64,000 nt of DNA, taken from the NCBI RefSeq assembly GCF_902493135.1, contig NZ_CABUOD010000001.1, positions 1 to 64,000 on the forward strand, given 5' to 3'. The position numbers and the translations under genes were made by a program. Below, one piece after another: positions 33,937-43,159 of this stretch. The notes beneath the pieces were generated by a model. That model was not told where the DNA came from and did not search any database. It saw nothing but the letters and a program-made list of their open reading frames with translations. The DNA comes from an uncultured Parabacteroides sp. Its GTDB lineage: Bacteria; Bacteroidota; Bacteroidia; Bacteroidales; Tannerellaceae. How positions within the stretch are numbered: position 1 is the stretch's first letter; each line of letters begins with the position of its first letter.

Positions 33937-36246
33937 ATGAAGAAAAAAAGTATATGGGCCTTCGCCCTTATTGCTATGCTGACCAGCCTGGGTAGGCCCG
34001 CCGTTGCGGCGGAAGGTGCTTTTGATCCGGTAGAGTATGTTAATCCTTTAATGGGGACGCAATCGTCGTTCGAGCTATCGACCGGTAACACCTATCCGGC
34101 CATAGCGCGTCCTTGGGGTATGAATTTCTGGACACCGCAAACCGGCAAGATGGGTGACGGGTGGGGATATACCTATACCGCCAATAAGATACGCGGCTTT
34201 AAACAAACCCACCAGCCGAGCCCCTGGATCAATGACTACGGGCAGTTTGCAATCATGCCGGTTGTCGGCGCTCCTGAATTCGACCAGGACAAGCGTGCCA
34301 GCTGGTTCTCTCACAAGAGCGAGATCGCGAAACCTTATTACTACGAAGTGTATCTGGCGGAACATGACGTGAAGACCGAGCTGACGCCGACGGACCGTGC
34401 CGCCATGTTTCGTTTCACTTTCCCGGAAAACGAACATTCGTATGTCGTGGTGGATGCGTTTGACAAAGGTTCCTACATCAAGGTGATCCCCGAAGAAAAC
34501 AAGATTATCGGCTATACGACCAAGAATAGCGGCGGCGTACCGGACAATTTCAAGAACTACTTCGTGATCGAATTCGACAAACCTTTCACCTACGAAGCTA
34601 CTTTTGCCGATGCGACATTGAAGGAAGGTGCGCGTGAGCAGCAATCCGACCATGTCGGCGCCGTTATCGGTTTCAAGACGGCGAAAGGCGAGATTGTCCA
34701 TGCGAAGGTCGCCTCTTCGTTTATCAGCTTCGAACAGGCAGCTCTCAATATGAAAGAGTTGGGTTCCGACAATTTCGACACATTGGTGCAAAAAGGCAAA
34801 GATGTATGGAATAAGGAGCTGGGCAAGATCGAAGTGGAAGGCGGCACGCTGGACCAGTACCGGACGTTCTATTCCTGCATGTACCGTTCGCTTCTGTTTC
34901 CCCGCAAGTTCTATGAAATAGACGCGGCCGGGAAAGTCGTGCATTATAGTCCTTACAATGGCGAGGTATTGCCGGGCTATATGTTTACGGATACCGGTTT
35001 CTGGGATACGTTCCGTAGCTTGTTCCCGTTCCTGAACCTGATGTACCCGACGATGTCGAAAGAAATGCAGGAAGGCCTGATCAACACTTATAAGGAAAGC
35101 GGCTTCTTCCCCGAATGGGCGAGCCCCGGACATCGGGGTTGCATGGTGGGCAACAACTCTGCTTCGGTTTTGGTGGATGCTTATGTCAAAGGCATAAAGG
35201 TGGACGATCTTGAAACTTTGTACAAAGGCTTGATCCACGGGACGGAAAATGTGCATCCGACGGTTTCGTCTACCGGCCGCCTCGGACACGAATATTACAA
35301 CAAATTGGGCTATGTGCCTTATGATGTGAAGATCAACGAGAATGCCGCCCGTACGTTGGAATATGCCTATAACGACTGGTGCATCTACCAGATTGCAAAA
35401 GACTTGGGGCGTCCTAAAAAGGAGCTGGACTTGTATGCCAAACGGGCGATGAACTACAAGAATCTGTTTGACAAGGAGACTAAACTGATGCGTGGAAAGA
35501 ATAAGGACGGCAAGTTCATGGCCCCTTTCTCGCCCTTGAAATGGGGAGATGCTTTCACGGAAGGGAATAGCTGGCATTATACATGGTCGGTTTTCCACGA
35601 TCCGCAGGGATTGATCGACTTGATGGGAGGAAGAAAAGAATTCATCACCATGCTCGACTCCGTGTTTGCCGTTCCACCCGTGTTCGACGATAGCTATTAC
35701 GGGCAGGTGATCCATGAGATCCGTGAAATGCAGATTATGAACATGGGGAACTATGCGCATGGCAACCAGCCGATCCAGCACATGATCTACCTGTATAACT
35801 ATGCCGGTGAGCCTTGGAAAGCCCAATACTGGCTTCGCCAGGTGATGAACCGCATGTACACCCCGACACCGGACGGCTATTGCGGTGACGAAGATAACGG
35901 GCAGACTTCCGCCTGGTACGTGTTCTCCGCTCTCGGCTTCTATCCGGTTGCTCCCGGAACGACGCAATATGTATTGGGGGCGCCTTTGTTCAAGAAAGCC
36001 ACCCTGCACTTCGAGAACGGGAAGAATCTGGTCATCAATGCGCCGGAGAACAGCGACAAGAACATCTATATCGAGTCGATGTCTTTCAACGGCAAGGAGT
36101 ACACCAAAAACTACCTGGAGCATTTCGAATTATTGAAAGGCGGGATCCTGGACATCCGGATGGGAGATAAGCCGAACATGAACAGAGGCGTGAATCCGGA
36201 AGATTTGCCGTATTCATTTTCAGTTAATGAGAAACAAAAGAAATAA
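33937..36246 (+). CDS. GH92 family alpha-mannosidase (first of two)
   Basis: 769 residues. Signal peptide (FALIAMLTSLGRPAVAAEG), then the GH92 start YVNPLMGTQSSFELSTGNTYP. An N-terminal beta-sandwich of about 250 residues is followed by an (alpha/alpha)6 barrel with ENAARTLEYAYNDWCIYQIA, the acid-side motif FTEGNSWHYTW and the base-side motif GDEDNGQTSAWYVFSALGFYP. GH92 enzymes are calcium-dependent exo-alpha-mannosidases (often alpha-1,2) that trim N-glycans and yeast mannan. It is likely periplasmic and co-transcribed with the next gene, which starts 3 bases after its stop. Confidence 0.95.
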   Translation: MKKKSIWAFALIAMLTSLGRPAVAAEGAFDPVEYVNPLMGTQSSFELSTGNTYPAIARPWGMNFWTPQTGKMGDGWGYTYTANKIRGFKQTHQPSPWINDYGQFAIMPVVGAPEFDQDKRASWFSHKSEIAKPYYYEVYLAEHDVKTELTPTDRAAMFRFTFPENEHSYVVVDAFDKGSYIKVIPEENKIIGYTTKNSGGVPDNFKNYFVIEFDKPFTYEATFADATLKEGAREQQSDHVGAVIGFKTAKGEIVHAKVASSFISFEQAALNMKELGSDNFDTLVQKGKDVWNKELGKIEVEGGTLDQYRTFYSCMYRSLLFPRKFYEIDAAGKVVHYSPYNGEVLPGYMFTDTGFWDTFRSLFPFLNLMYPTMSKEMQEGLINTYKESGFFPEWASPGHRGCMVGNNSASVLVDAYVKGIKVDDLETLYKGLIHGTENVHPTVSSTGRLGHEYYNKLGYVPYDVKINENAARTLEYAYNDWCIYQIAKDLGRPKKELDLYAKRAMNYKNLFDKETKLMRGKNKDGKFMAPFSPLKWGDAFTEGNSWHYTWSVFHDPQGLIDLMGGRKEFITMLDSVFAVPPVFDDSYYGQVIHEIREMQIMNMGNYAHGNQPIQHMIYLYNYAGEPWKAQYWLRQVMNRMYTPTPDGYCGDEDNGQTSAWYVFSALGFYPVAPGTTQYVLGAPLFKKATLHFENGKNLVINAPENSDKNIYIESMSFNGKEYTKNYLEHFELLKGGILDIRMGDKPNMNRGVNPEDLPYSFSVNEKQKK

Positions 36247-36249
36247 GCG

Positions 36250-38568
36250 ATGGAGATACTAAAGAAAACAGGAAAATTTTTATTGGGCGTCGTGATCGGA
36301 TTTGCCATCATGATGTTTGCCGACAGGTATTATGTAAAGGGAAAACGGCTGGTGGCCGATAACCTGCCGAAAGAGCCGGTCGAATATGTCAATCCCTATA
36401 TGGGCAACATCAGCCATCTGTTGGTGCCGACCTATCCGACGGTCCATCTGCCTAACAGCATGTTGCGCGTCTATCCCGAACGGGGTGATTTCACGGGCGA
36501 CCGGTTGAGAGGGTTGCCTCTCATCGTGACGAGCCATCGGGGCAGTTCGGCTTTCAACCTGAGTCCTTACCAGGGCGATGAGGCCGGTCTGAAACCGGTC
36601 ATCCCGTATAGTTACGATCGGGAAAAGATCGTCCCGTACCGGTATCAGGTCTATTTGGACGATGTGGATATCGAGGTCGATTATGCTCCTTCCCACCAGA
36701 GTGCGGTTTATAGCTTTACATTCGGGAAAGACGAGCCGGCTTACTTAGTGTTCAATAGCCGGAATGGGGAATTGAAATGTGAAGGGAAAACGGTCAGCGG
36801 TTTCCAATACGTGGATAAGAAGACGAAGGTTTATCTATATGCCGAGATAGGAAAGGCCCCTGAGAAATCGGGCGCCTTGGTCGATGGAACCGTGAGATAC
36901 GGCGAGACATCCGTAGAAGGGAAAGATGCCGCTCTGGCACTGGTTTTTGTCGGTCTGAAAGGGCTCAGCGTTCGCTATGGAATCTCCTTTATCAGCACGG
37001 AGCAAGCCCGGAAGAACCTGGAGCGCGAGATCAACTCCTACGATGTGGATGCGATCGCCCGGATCGGACGCAACGAATGGAACGATGCTTTAGGCAAGAT
37101 CCAGGTAAGCGGGGGGAGCGAAAACGACAAGACCGTTTTCTATACCTCTTTGTATCGTTGTTATGAACGTCCGGTAAACCTGAGCGAAGACGGCAGATAC
37201 TATAGTGCTTTCGATGGTAAGATACACGAAGACGGCGGTCATTCGTTCTATACCGACGACTGGATTTGGGACACTTACCGGGCCACTCACCCGCTTCGCA
37301 TCCTGATCGACAACGAGCGCGAGAGCGATATTATCAATTCATACCTTTTGATGGCTCAACAGATGGGAACGAACTGGATGCCGACATTCCCTGAAGTGAC
37401 CGGCGACTCCCGCCGCATGAACTCCAACCATGCCGTTGCCACCGTCATCGATGCATGGCGGAAAGGCGTTCGCGGTTTCGACCTTGAAAAGGCTTACGAA
37501 GCAGCCCGCAAGGGCATCGAGGAGAAAACGTTGATCCCCTGGTCGGCGGCTCCTTCCGGATGGCTGGATGAGTTCTATAAGGAACATGGCTATATCCCGG
37601 CTTTGAAACCGGGTGAAAAAGAAACCGTGGCTAACGTCTCTCCGTGGGAAAAACGCCAGCCCGTCGCCGTTACCTTAGGAACGGCTTATGACGAATGGTG
37701 TCTTTCCCAGATTGCGGCCGAACTGGGAAAGAAAGAGGATGCGGAATATTTCCTCGCCCGGTCTTACAACTACCGGAACCTCTTCAACCCGGAAACTCGT
37801 TTCTTCCATCCGAAGGATAAGGACGGCCGGTTTATCGAAGGAGTGGATTACCGGTATTCGGGCGGATTGGGCGCCCGGGATTATTATGACGAGAACAACG
37901 GCTATGTTTATCGTTGGGATGTGCAACACAACATCGGCGACCTGATTTCGCTCATCGGAGGGAACGAGGCTTTCACGGCTGCCCTCGATTCGATGTTCGA
38001 CACTCCTTTGGGAATGTCCAAATGGCAATTCTATTCGTTCCTGCCCGACCATACCGGTAATGTCGGCATGTTCTCGATGGCAAACGAACCGAGCCTGCAT
38101 ATCCCGTATCTGTATAATTATGCCGGCCAACCCTGGAAGACGCAGAAACGTATCCGTGCCTTGCTCGACCAATGGTTCCGCAACGACCTGATGGGGGTTC
38201 CGGGTGATGAAGACGGCGGCGGCATGTCTGCCTTCGTGGTGTTTAGCATGATGGGATTTTATCCGGTGACACCTGGATCTCCGACCTACAACATCGGTAG
38301 TCCGGTCTTTTCGGATGTGAAGATCGACCTCGGCAATGGCAACGTGTTCGAGATCGTGGCGGAGGCAGAGGATGGCTCGCGAACCGCCTCTGAGCATGAT
38401 AATAAATATGTGCAATCGGCCACTTTGAATGGCGAAGAGCTGAACCGACCTTGGTTCGATCATAGCCGGATTGCCGCCGGCGGTGTCCTGTCTCTCAAGA
38501 TGGGTCCGAAAGCAAACAAGGAGTGGGGGATCGGAAACCCTCCGCCATCGGCCGGGCCGATGAAATAA
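36250..38568 (+). CDS. GH92 family alpha-mannosidase (second, membrane-anchored type)
   Basis: 772 residues. The N-terminus has an uncleaved-looking anchor (residues 8-22, FLLGVVIGFAIMMFA) rather than a lipobox. The GH92 fold follows: EYVNPYMGNISHLLVPTYP, then GTAYDEWCLSQIAAELG in the barrel and GDEDGGGMSAFVVFSMMGFYP with the base aspartates. The acid motif region reads DENNGYVYRWDVQHN, different from the first enzyme (FTEGNSWHYTW), so linkage preference probably differs. The two genes look like an old duplication acting in series on mannose-containing glycans. Confidence 0.93.
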   Translation: MEILKKTGKFLLGVVIGFAIMMFADRYYVKGKRLVADNLPKEPVEYVNPYMGNISHLLVPTYPTVHLPNSMLRVYPERGDFTGDRLRGLPLIVTSHRGSSAFNLSPYQGDEAGLKPVIPYSYDREKIVPYRYQVYLDDVDIEVDYAPSHQSAVYSFTFGKDEPAYLVFNSRNGELKCEGKTVSGFQYVDKKTKVYLYAEIGKAPEKSGALVDGTVRYGETSVEGKDAALALVFVGLKGLSVRYGISFISTEQARKNLEREINSYDVDAIARIGRNEWNDALGKIQVSGGSENDKTVFYTSLYRCYERPVNLSEDGRYYSAFDGKIHEDGGHSFYTDDWIWDTYRATHPLRILIDNERESDIINSYLLMAQQMGTNWMPTFPEVTGDSRRMNSNHAVATVIDAWRKGVRGFDLEKAYEAARKGIEEKTLIPWSAAPSGWLDEFYKEHGYIPALKPGEKETVANVSPWEKRQPVAVTLGTAYDEWCLSQIAAELGKKEDAEYFLARSYNYRNLFNPETRFFHPKDKDGRFIEGVDYRYSGGLGARDYYDENNGYVYRWDVQHNIGDLISLIGGNEAFTAALDSMFDTPLGMSKWQFYSFLPDHTGNVGMFSMANEPSLHIPYLYNYAGQPWKTQKRIRALLDQWFRNDLMGVPGDEDGGGMSAFVVFSMMGFYPVTPGSPTYNIGSPVFSDVKIDLGNGNVFEIVAEAEDGSRTASEHDNKYVQSATLNGEELNRPWFDHSRIAAGGVLSLKMGPKANKEWGIGNPPPSAGPMK

Positions 38569-38595
38569 GCGCGGTCGTATATTTTTGTGTACGTT

Positions 38596-39108
38596 ATGGA
38601 GAAAAAAGAACTTAAGCTGAACGCCGATAAGACAAGTTGGTATGTACTGTACACCGCCCCCAGGGCGGAAAAACAGGTGAGGGATAGGATCGATGCGCTT
38701 GGGGTCGAGTGCTGGCTTCCGCTTCATCGTGCCCCCAGGGTCTGGTCTGACCGTGTCAAGATCGTGGAGTTGCCGTTATTCAACTCCTATCTGTTTGTGC
38801 GATGCACCGATCCGGAGTTGAGAAATCTGGTCCGGGTGTATGGCGTGGCCCGTATCGTCTATTACAATGGGAAACCGGCCGTTGTCCGTCAGAAAGAGAT
38901 CGATGCCATCCAGGAGTTTCTCGACCAGGCGTCCGAACACGCCCTATGCCCCGGCGAAGAGGTCGAAATTCTTTGCGGCGCCATGAAACATGTATCCGGA
39001 AAGGTGAAGAAGATCAAAAAGAACCACCTGGTTCTTTACCTCGAACAATTGGGGGCTACCGTCTGTGTCAAGCTAAACGACGTCGCCAGGGTGGATCGGT
39101 TAAGGTAG
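38596..39108 (+). CDS. UpxY-family transcription antiterminator (NusG homologue), orphan
   Basis: 170 residues from the ATG at 38596. The NusG N-terminal domain (NGN) spans residues 10-110: SWYVLYTAPRAEKQVRDRI, then LPLFNSYLFVRC. A KOW-like end follows (LCGAMKHVSGKVKKIKKNHLVLYL). In Bacteroides, UpxY proteins are encoded as the first gene of a capsule locus and let polymerase read through its leader. Here no polysaccharide genes follow; the next gene is convergent. A -7-like TATTTTTG (38580-38587) ends just before the start. It may act on a distant locus. Confidence 0.9.
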   Translation: MEKKELKLNADKTSWYVLYTAPRAEKQVRDRIDALGVECWLPLHRAPRVWSDRVKIVELPLFNSYLFVRCTDPELRNLVRVYGVARIVYYNGKPAVVRQKEIDAIQEFLDQASEHALCPGEEVEILCGAMKHVSGKVKKIKKNHLVLYLEQLGATVCVKLNDVARVDRLR

Positions 39109-39118
39109 TACGGGGAGT

Positions 39119-39146
39119 GTACGGGCGATTAACGGGTCGCCCGTAG
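39119..39146. repeat. Palindromic element at the convergent UpxY/cobQ junction, likely bidirectional terminator
   Basis: Arms TACGGGCGA (39120-39128) and TCGCCCGTA (39137-39145) are perfectly complementary. The minus-strand stop codon of the cobyric acid synthase (TAA, 39129-39131) lies in the loop, so the element encodes the end of that protein. It belongs to the same palindrome family as 39445 and 41517. Confidence 0.65.
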
Positions 39147-40661
39147 TTGCCCGTAGATATAATCCATGTCGACATGTTCCCTGACCAACGCCGCCAACTT
39201 GTCGTATTGCTCTTCCTTGAATGCGGCATAGTCAAAAGGGACGTTTTCCGCTTCTTTATCAAATCCTTCGGCCAGGTTGTCCAAGACTTCCGGGTTGTCC
39301 AGTATTCCGTGCATATAGCTGCCCCAGCATGTGTTATCGAGATAATAACCATCCGTCCGTCCGTCGTCGAGGATGCAGGCGGGGCTTTCGGGAGTGTCGC
39401 CGAGCAGGGTCGTCCGCCCCATATGTATCTCGTAGCCCCGACAAGTAGGAGCGGTTCGCGAACCGCCTTCCTTATGCGCCGTGCTCCTACCGTCCGCGGG
39501 CAGGAAGGCGAAGGTGCTTTGGCGGGTTATTTTCTCCCGTTCGATGACCGTGCATTGCGGTAGCAGGCCCAACCCCGGAACGGCCGGCAGGTTGCCTTCG
39601 AGGGCATCCGGGTCTTCGAGGCGCACCCCCATCATCTGATAGCCTCCGCAGATGCCGATGACTTTTTTCCCGTTCTTGTGGGCGCGGATAATCGCTTCGG
39701 CTATACCGCCTGCCCGTAGGCTTTGCAGGTCTGAAAGCGTGTTCTTGGAGCCGGGGAGCAGGATGATGTCCGCTTTTTCTATCTCGTCGATGTTGTTCGT
39801 ATAATAGGCATTGAAGCGGGGATCCATGTCCAGCACATCGAAGTCGGTGAAGTTGGACATCCGTTTCAGCAGGATGATCGCCACGTTGATCTTTCCGTCC
39901 CGATGAGTATTGTGTTTCATATCAAGGGTGACCGAGTCTTCTTCTTCGATCTTGATATCGCCGAACCAAGGGATCACGCCTACTACCGGCACGCCGGTCA
40001 GGTCCTCGATGATCTTCCTGCCGTCGTCGAAAAGCGAGGCGTCTCCTCTGAACTTATTGATGATGATCCCTTTCATCAAAGCTCTTTCTTCCGGTTTCAG
40101 GAGGGCGATCGTCCCGTAGACAGACCCGAAGACGCCGCCCCGGTCTATGTCGGCAACCAAGAAAGTCGCCGCCCCGGCCTGCCCGGCCATCCGCATGTTG
40201 GTGATGTCGCGGTCACGCAGGTTCAGTTCGGAAATGCTGCCCGCCCCTTCCAGGACGATCGGGCTATAGCGGTTTTCCAAGCGTCGGAAGGCCTCGATTG
40301 CTTTTTCGAACAATTCCTCTTTCTGGTTTTGCATGCCGAAATAATCCTGTGCCGACATGTTCCCGACCGGCCGGCCGTTCAAAACGACCTGCGAGCTCTT
40401 GTCATTCGTCGGTTTCAGCAACACCGGGTTCATGTCCGTGTGCGGAGCGATCCCGCAGGCTTCGGCCTGTACGACCTGTGCACGTCCCATTTCTCCGCCT
40501 TCGGGAGTAGAGTAGGAGTTGAGCGACATATTTTGTGCCTTGAACGGAGCCGGGTGATACCCGTCTTGTTTGAATATACGGCAGAAAGCCGCATTGATGA
40601 CGCTTTTGCCTGCATCGGAACAAGTTCCGACAAACATGATCGGTTTCAGTCGCTTGTTCAT
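39129..40661 (-). CDS. cobQ: Cobyric acid synthase (glutamine-hydrolysing)
   Basis: 510 residues. The N-terminal amidoligase part begins KPIMFVGTCSDAGKSVINAAF (P-loop-like) with KAQNMSLNSY and EGAGSISELNLRD; the C-terminal triad-type glutaminase domain has GICGGYQMMG with the catalytic Cys and GYEIHMGRT, then GSYMHGI with His. It amidates adenosylcobyrinic acid a,c-diamide at four positions in cobalamin synthesis. No other cob/cbi gene is in the window. About 16 residues just before GYEIHMG (DGRSTAHKEGGSRTAPT) derive from a palindromic DNA element at 39445-39490. The gene overlaps the GNAT gene by 4 bases. Confidence 0.95.
   Translation of the reverse strand: MNKRLKPIMFVGTCSDAGKSVINAAFCRIFKQDGYHPAPFKAQNMSLNSYSTPEGGEMGRAQVVQAEACGIAPHTDMNPVLLKPTNDKSSQVVLNGRPVGNMSAQDYFGMQNQKEELFEKAIEAFRRLENRYSPIVLEGAGSISELNLRDRDITNMRMAGQAGAATFLVADIDRGGVFGSVYGTIALLKPEERALMKGIIINKFRGDASLFDDGRKIIEDLTGVPVVGVIPWFGDIKIEEEDSVTLDMKHNTHRDGKINVAIILLKRMSNFTDFDVLDMDPRFNAYYTNNIDEIEKADIILLPGSKNTLSDLQSLRAGGIAEAIIRAHKNGKKVIGICGGYQMMGVRLEDPDALEGNLPAVPGLGLLPQCTVIEREKITRQSTFAFLPADGRSTAHKEGGSRTAPTCRGYEIHMGRTTLLGDTPESPACILDDGRTDGYYLDNTCWGSYMHGILDNPEVLDNLAEGFDKEAENVPFDYAAFKEEQYDKLAALVREHVDMDYIYGQLRATR
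39445..39490. repeat. Palindromic element inserted in frame in the cobyric acid synthase gene
   Basis: Terminal inverted repeats GTAGGAGC (39445-39452) and GCTCCTAC (39483-39490) flank a 16-base perfect palindrome GCGGTTCGCGAACCGC (39451-39466). On the coding (minus) strand it reads through as EGGSRTAPT. The reading frame stays open across it. Confidence 0.8.
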
Positions 40662-41161
40662 CCCTTTACCTCCATTCTCATGATGTAATCGTTCATGTAG
40701 TAGCCGTTCCCGATATGGAAATCACGGGTTGCATGTTCGTGGAACCCCATATGCTTGTAGAAACCTACGGCCGGATTGTGGCGGTTCACGTTCAGCTCTA
40801 TCGTGAAAGAACCCGGATGGATCGTCTTCAGGTAAGCGACTCCCTGTTCGATTATGAACCGCCCGATCCCCGAACCGTGGAGGGAAGGCAAAGAATAGAT
40901 TTTCTGGAATTCATATAAATCCTTGCCTACGGTTTCGATGGACAGGTAGCCGGAAGGGACGCCCTCGGCATAGATGATGAAGAACCGGTGGCCGAGCTCG
41001 TTCATCTGCTTCGACAGGCTTTCGAGGCTGTACATCATCTCGAACATGTAGTCGAGCTGCTCGCGGGAGAGGATCGAACCGTAGGTCGGTTCCCAGATAT
41101 GGGATGCCAGCGTCCGGATCAGCGGACAATCAGCGGGGGTTGCTTTTTCGATGGAAAACAT
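40658..41161 (-). CDS. GNAT family N-acetyltransferase
   Basis: 167 residues. The acetyl-CoA site is in motif A, LPSLHGSGIGRFIIEQG, and motif B has LNVNRHNPAVGFYKHMGF, the usual Asn and Tyr positions of the fold. The substrate is unknown. It begins an operon with the cobyric acid synthase, which starts inside its last codons (4-base overlap), and has a canonical promoter on the minus strand (41194-41225). Confidence 0.92.
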   Translation of the reverse strand: MFSIEKATPADCPLIRTLASHIWEPTYGSILSREQLDYMFEMMYSLESLSKQMNELGHRFFIIYAEGVPSGYLSIETVGKDLYEFQKIYSLPSLHGSGIGRFIIEQGVAYLKTIHPGSFTIELNVNRHNPAVGFYKHMGFHEHATRDFHIGNGYYMNDYIMRMEVKG

Positions 41162-41193
41162 ATATTTTGAATTATGAATTTACTGTTTGGGGG

Positions 41194-41225
41194 CAAAGAT
41201 ACGGTGCATGCCGCCGTTTGCCAAA
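41194..41225 (-). promoter_or_regulatory. Promoter of the GNAT-cobQ operon
   Basis: Reading the minus strand: TTTG (41225-41222), a 20-base spacer, then TATCTTTG (41201-41194). Both boxes match the Bacteroidetes consensus exactly. The start codon is about 33 bases downstream. From 41226 to 41415 nothing else is recognised. Confidence 0.75.
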
Positions 41226-41415
41226 AAACAGAGGGGGCTAAGGTGTGAAAAAACTGTTAATGCAATGTGTAAAGGTGAGAAACTATGTTTTCCGGTGTGT
41301 AAACCATTGTTTCACGAGACGCAGAGCTGTGTGTTGTCATTTGTCACGATTTTTGTCAATCGAAACGTGTTAACATTTATATTCATTTTATTTTACGCCT
41401 TACGCCTATCTTTTT

Positions 41416-41446
41416 TTTGTGTTCGGAGGTTGGGGGCGTATCTTTG
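41416..41446 (+). promoter_or_regulatory. Promoter of the V-type ATPase operon
   Basis: TTTG at 41416-41419, a 19-base spacer, then TATCTTTG at 41439-41446, an exact consensus match. Transcription would start near 41452 and the leader of about 120 bases carries the palindrome at 41517. A 39-codon open frame (41451-41570) starts at the predicted transcription start, but no evidence shows that it is translated. Confidence 0.75.
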
Positions 41447-41516
41447 CGATATGAAAAAGAAAATGGCCGACCATTGTTGTTTATTCAAAGAAAAGAATAA
41501 CTTTGTAGGCGTTAAG

Positions 41517-41543
41517 TACGGGCGGTTCCCGAACCGCCCTGAC
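41517..41543. repeat. Palindromic element in the V-ATPase operon leader
   Basis: GGGCGGTTC (41520-41528) and GAACCGCCC (41531-41539) are perfectly complementary arms around a CC loop, with GTAC/TGAC-like flanks. A strong hairpin is expected in the operon leader about 30 bases before the subunit E start codon. Confidence 0.75.
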
Positions 41544-41572
41544 GGGGAACAACTTAAAAAAATTAGATAGAA

Positions 41573-42163
41573 ATGAATACAAAGATTCAGGAACTGACCG
41601 ACAAGATCTACAAGGAAGGCGTAGAGAAAGGCAACGAAGAAGCAGGGCGGATCATAGCCGATGCAAATGCCCGGAAAGAGGCTATTTTGACGGAAGCGGA
41701 AGCGGAAGCGAAGCGTATTGTGGCACAGGCTGAGAAGCAGGCCGCCGAGTTGAAAAAGAATACGGAAGCCGAGTTGAAACTCTTTGCCGCCCAGTCTGTA
41801 GAAGCGCTGAAGAGCGAAGTGGCAAATCTTATTACCGGAAAAATCACCTCCTCCAATGTGAAAGCGATCGTTTCTGATACTGCATTTATGCAGAAAGTGA
41901 TTTTAGAAATGGCAAAGGAATGGGTGGCGAAGGAAGCGATCACGATCCGGACGGCCGATGCCGAAGCTCTCACCCGATATTTCGAAGCCAACGCCAAAAG
42001 CCTCTTGGATGGCGGTGTGAAGATTGAAAAAGTGAACGGCCATGACGCCGGTTTCACGATCGTCCCGGCCGACGGCTCGTATAAGGTGAGTTTCGGCGAA
42101 GACGAGTTTGTCGCTTTCTTCAAGGAATTCCTTCGTCCCGGTTTGGTAGAAATGCTGTTCTGA
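41573..42163 (+). CDS. atpE: V-type ATP synthase subunit E
   Basis: 196 residues. The N-terminal half is a long Ala/Glu/Lys coiled coil (EEAGRIIADANARKEAILTE, EAEAEAKRIVAQAEKQAAEL), the peripheral-stalk helix; the C-terminal half is the mixed head domain that grips the catalytic hexamer (GGVKIEKVNGHDAGFTIVP, ending in FLRPGLVEMLF). It heads the operon and ends one base before the DUF2764 gene. The order E-DUF2764-A-B-D-I-K is that of Bacteroidetes and Chlamydiae. Confidence 0.92.
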   Translation: MNTKIQELTDKIYKEGVEKGNEEAGRIIADANARKEAILTEAEAEAKRIVAQAEKQAAELKKNTEAELKLFAAQSVEALKSEVANLITGKITSSNVKAIVSDTAFMQKVILEMAKEWVAKEAITIRTADAEALTRYFEANAKSLLDGGVKIEKVNGHDAGFTIVPADGSYKVSFGEDEFVAFFKEFLRPGLVEMLF

Positions 42164-42164
42164 T

Positions 42165-43046
42165 ATGGGGAAGTATTATTGCTTAATCGCAGGACTCCCC
42201 AATATCGCGCTCGACGATAGTAAACTGACCTGTTCCATCAATGAATTCAGACGGGAACTGGACGGCATACTGACGAAAGCCGATAAGAAGCTGATCGATC
42301 TGTTCTTCCTCAAATTCGACAATAAGAACCTGATCGCCCATGCCCAACAACCGGATCGCGATCCGGACCCGCGGGGATGTATAACGTATGATGAGTTCGA
42401 TGCCCTTTTCAAAGCATTGAAGGAAAAAGAAAAGCCGCCTAAGAATGACCGGATACCTCCTTATTTCAAGGTGTTTTTGGAAGCATGGATCGTAGAGGGA
42501 GGTTCGCGAAACACCCTTACGGCAACTGCTTCCACATGGGAAGACCGTTTGGCTGCCCTCTATTATGCGTATGCCATGAAAAATCCGAACAAGTTTGTTG
42601 CGGATTGGTTCGAGCTGAACCTGAACATCAACAACATGCTGACCGCTATCACCTGCCGCAAACATGGTCTCGATAAAGCCGGTTATATCGTTGGGGACAA
42701 TGAAGTTGCCCAGGCTCTTCGCACATCTAACGCCCGCGATTTCGGGTTGGGAGATACGGTGGAGTATCTGCCGGACCTGCAACGTATAGCCGAAGAAAAC
42801 GATCTGATGGTTCGCGAAAAAAAGGTAGACCTCTTGAAATGGAAATGGCTTGAAGAGCATACATTCTTTAAGCCTTTCGGCATAGAGAGTGTTTTTGCTT
42901 ATCTGCTGAAACTGGAGATGATCGAACGTTGGACAACGTTGGATAAGGGGACAGGCGAGAAGACATTCCGCGAAATCGTGGGAGCAATGAAGAAAGGGAG
43001 CGAGAATGCCCTGGAAGAATTTAGGAAATTAGAAATGAAGAATTAA
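42165..43046 (+). CDS. DUF2764 protein of the V-type ATPase operon
   Basis: 293 residues, soluble and helical. The opening MGKYYCLIAGLPNIALDD and the YAMKNPNKFVADWFELNLNINNML segment match DUF2764, which in Bacteroidetes and Chlamydiae always sits between subunits E and A. No subunit C (d) gene is present in this operon, so DUF2764 is a plausible replacement for that central-stalk socket; this is inferred from position. The segment EGGSRNTLTAT is encoded by DNA that weakly resembles the palindromic element. Confidence 0.88.
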   Translation: MGKYYCLIAGLPNIALDDSKLTCSINEFRRELDGILTKADKKLIDLFFLKFDNKNLIAHAQQPDRDPDPRGCITYDEFDALFKALKEKEKPPKNDRIPPYFKVFLEAWIVEGGSRNTLTATASTWEDRLAALYYAYAMKNPNKFVADWFELNLNINNMLTAITCRKHGLDKAGYIVGDNEVAQALRTSNARDFGLGDTVEYLPDLQRIAEENDLMVREKKVDLLKWKWLEEHTFFKPFGIESVFAYLLKLEMIERWTTLDKGTGEKTFREIVGAMKKGSENALEEFRKLEMKN

Positions 43047-43135
43047 AAATTAAAAAATAAAGAGTTAAGAATGAAGGGGTAAGAAATCTAAAGATTGAGT
43101 TCGACGCACAATCTTGATTTTTTAATTTTTAATTC
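43040..43135. repeat. A/T-rich inverted-repeat element between DUF2764 and subunit A genes
   Basis: Perfect 19-base arms: GAATTAAAAATTAAAAAAT (43040-43058) and its reverse complement at 43117-43135. The 58-base spacer contains another hairpin, AAGATTG/CAATCTT. The left arm includes the stop region of the DUF2764 gene. Same family as 46304-46683 and 58240-58304. Confidence 0.75.
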
Positions 43136-43159
43136 TTAATTCTTAATTAATTAAACGTT

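Noticed and set aside
41187..41570. 127-residue plus-strand open frame upstream of the V-ATPase operon
   Set aside because: It overlaps an exact promoter on each strand (41194-41225 and 41416-41446) and the palindromic element, has low coding quality and no family pattern. A 39-codon frame starting at 41451 inside it cannot be excluded.
42497..42520. Palindromic element inside the DUF2764 gene (GGAGGTTCGCGAAACACC)
   Set aside because: It matches the core in only about 18 of 23 positions and lacks matching ends. The EGGSRN peptide could be native to the family. Left out of the element list.
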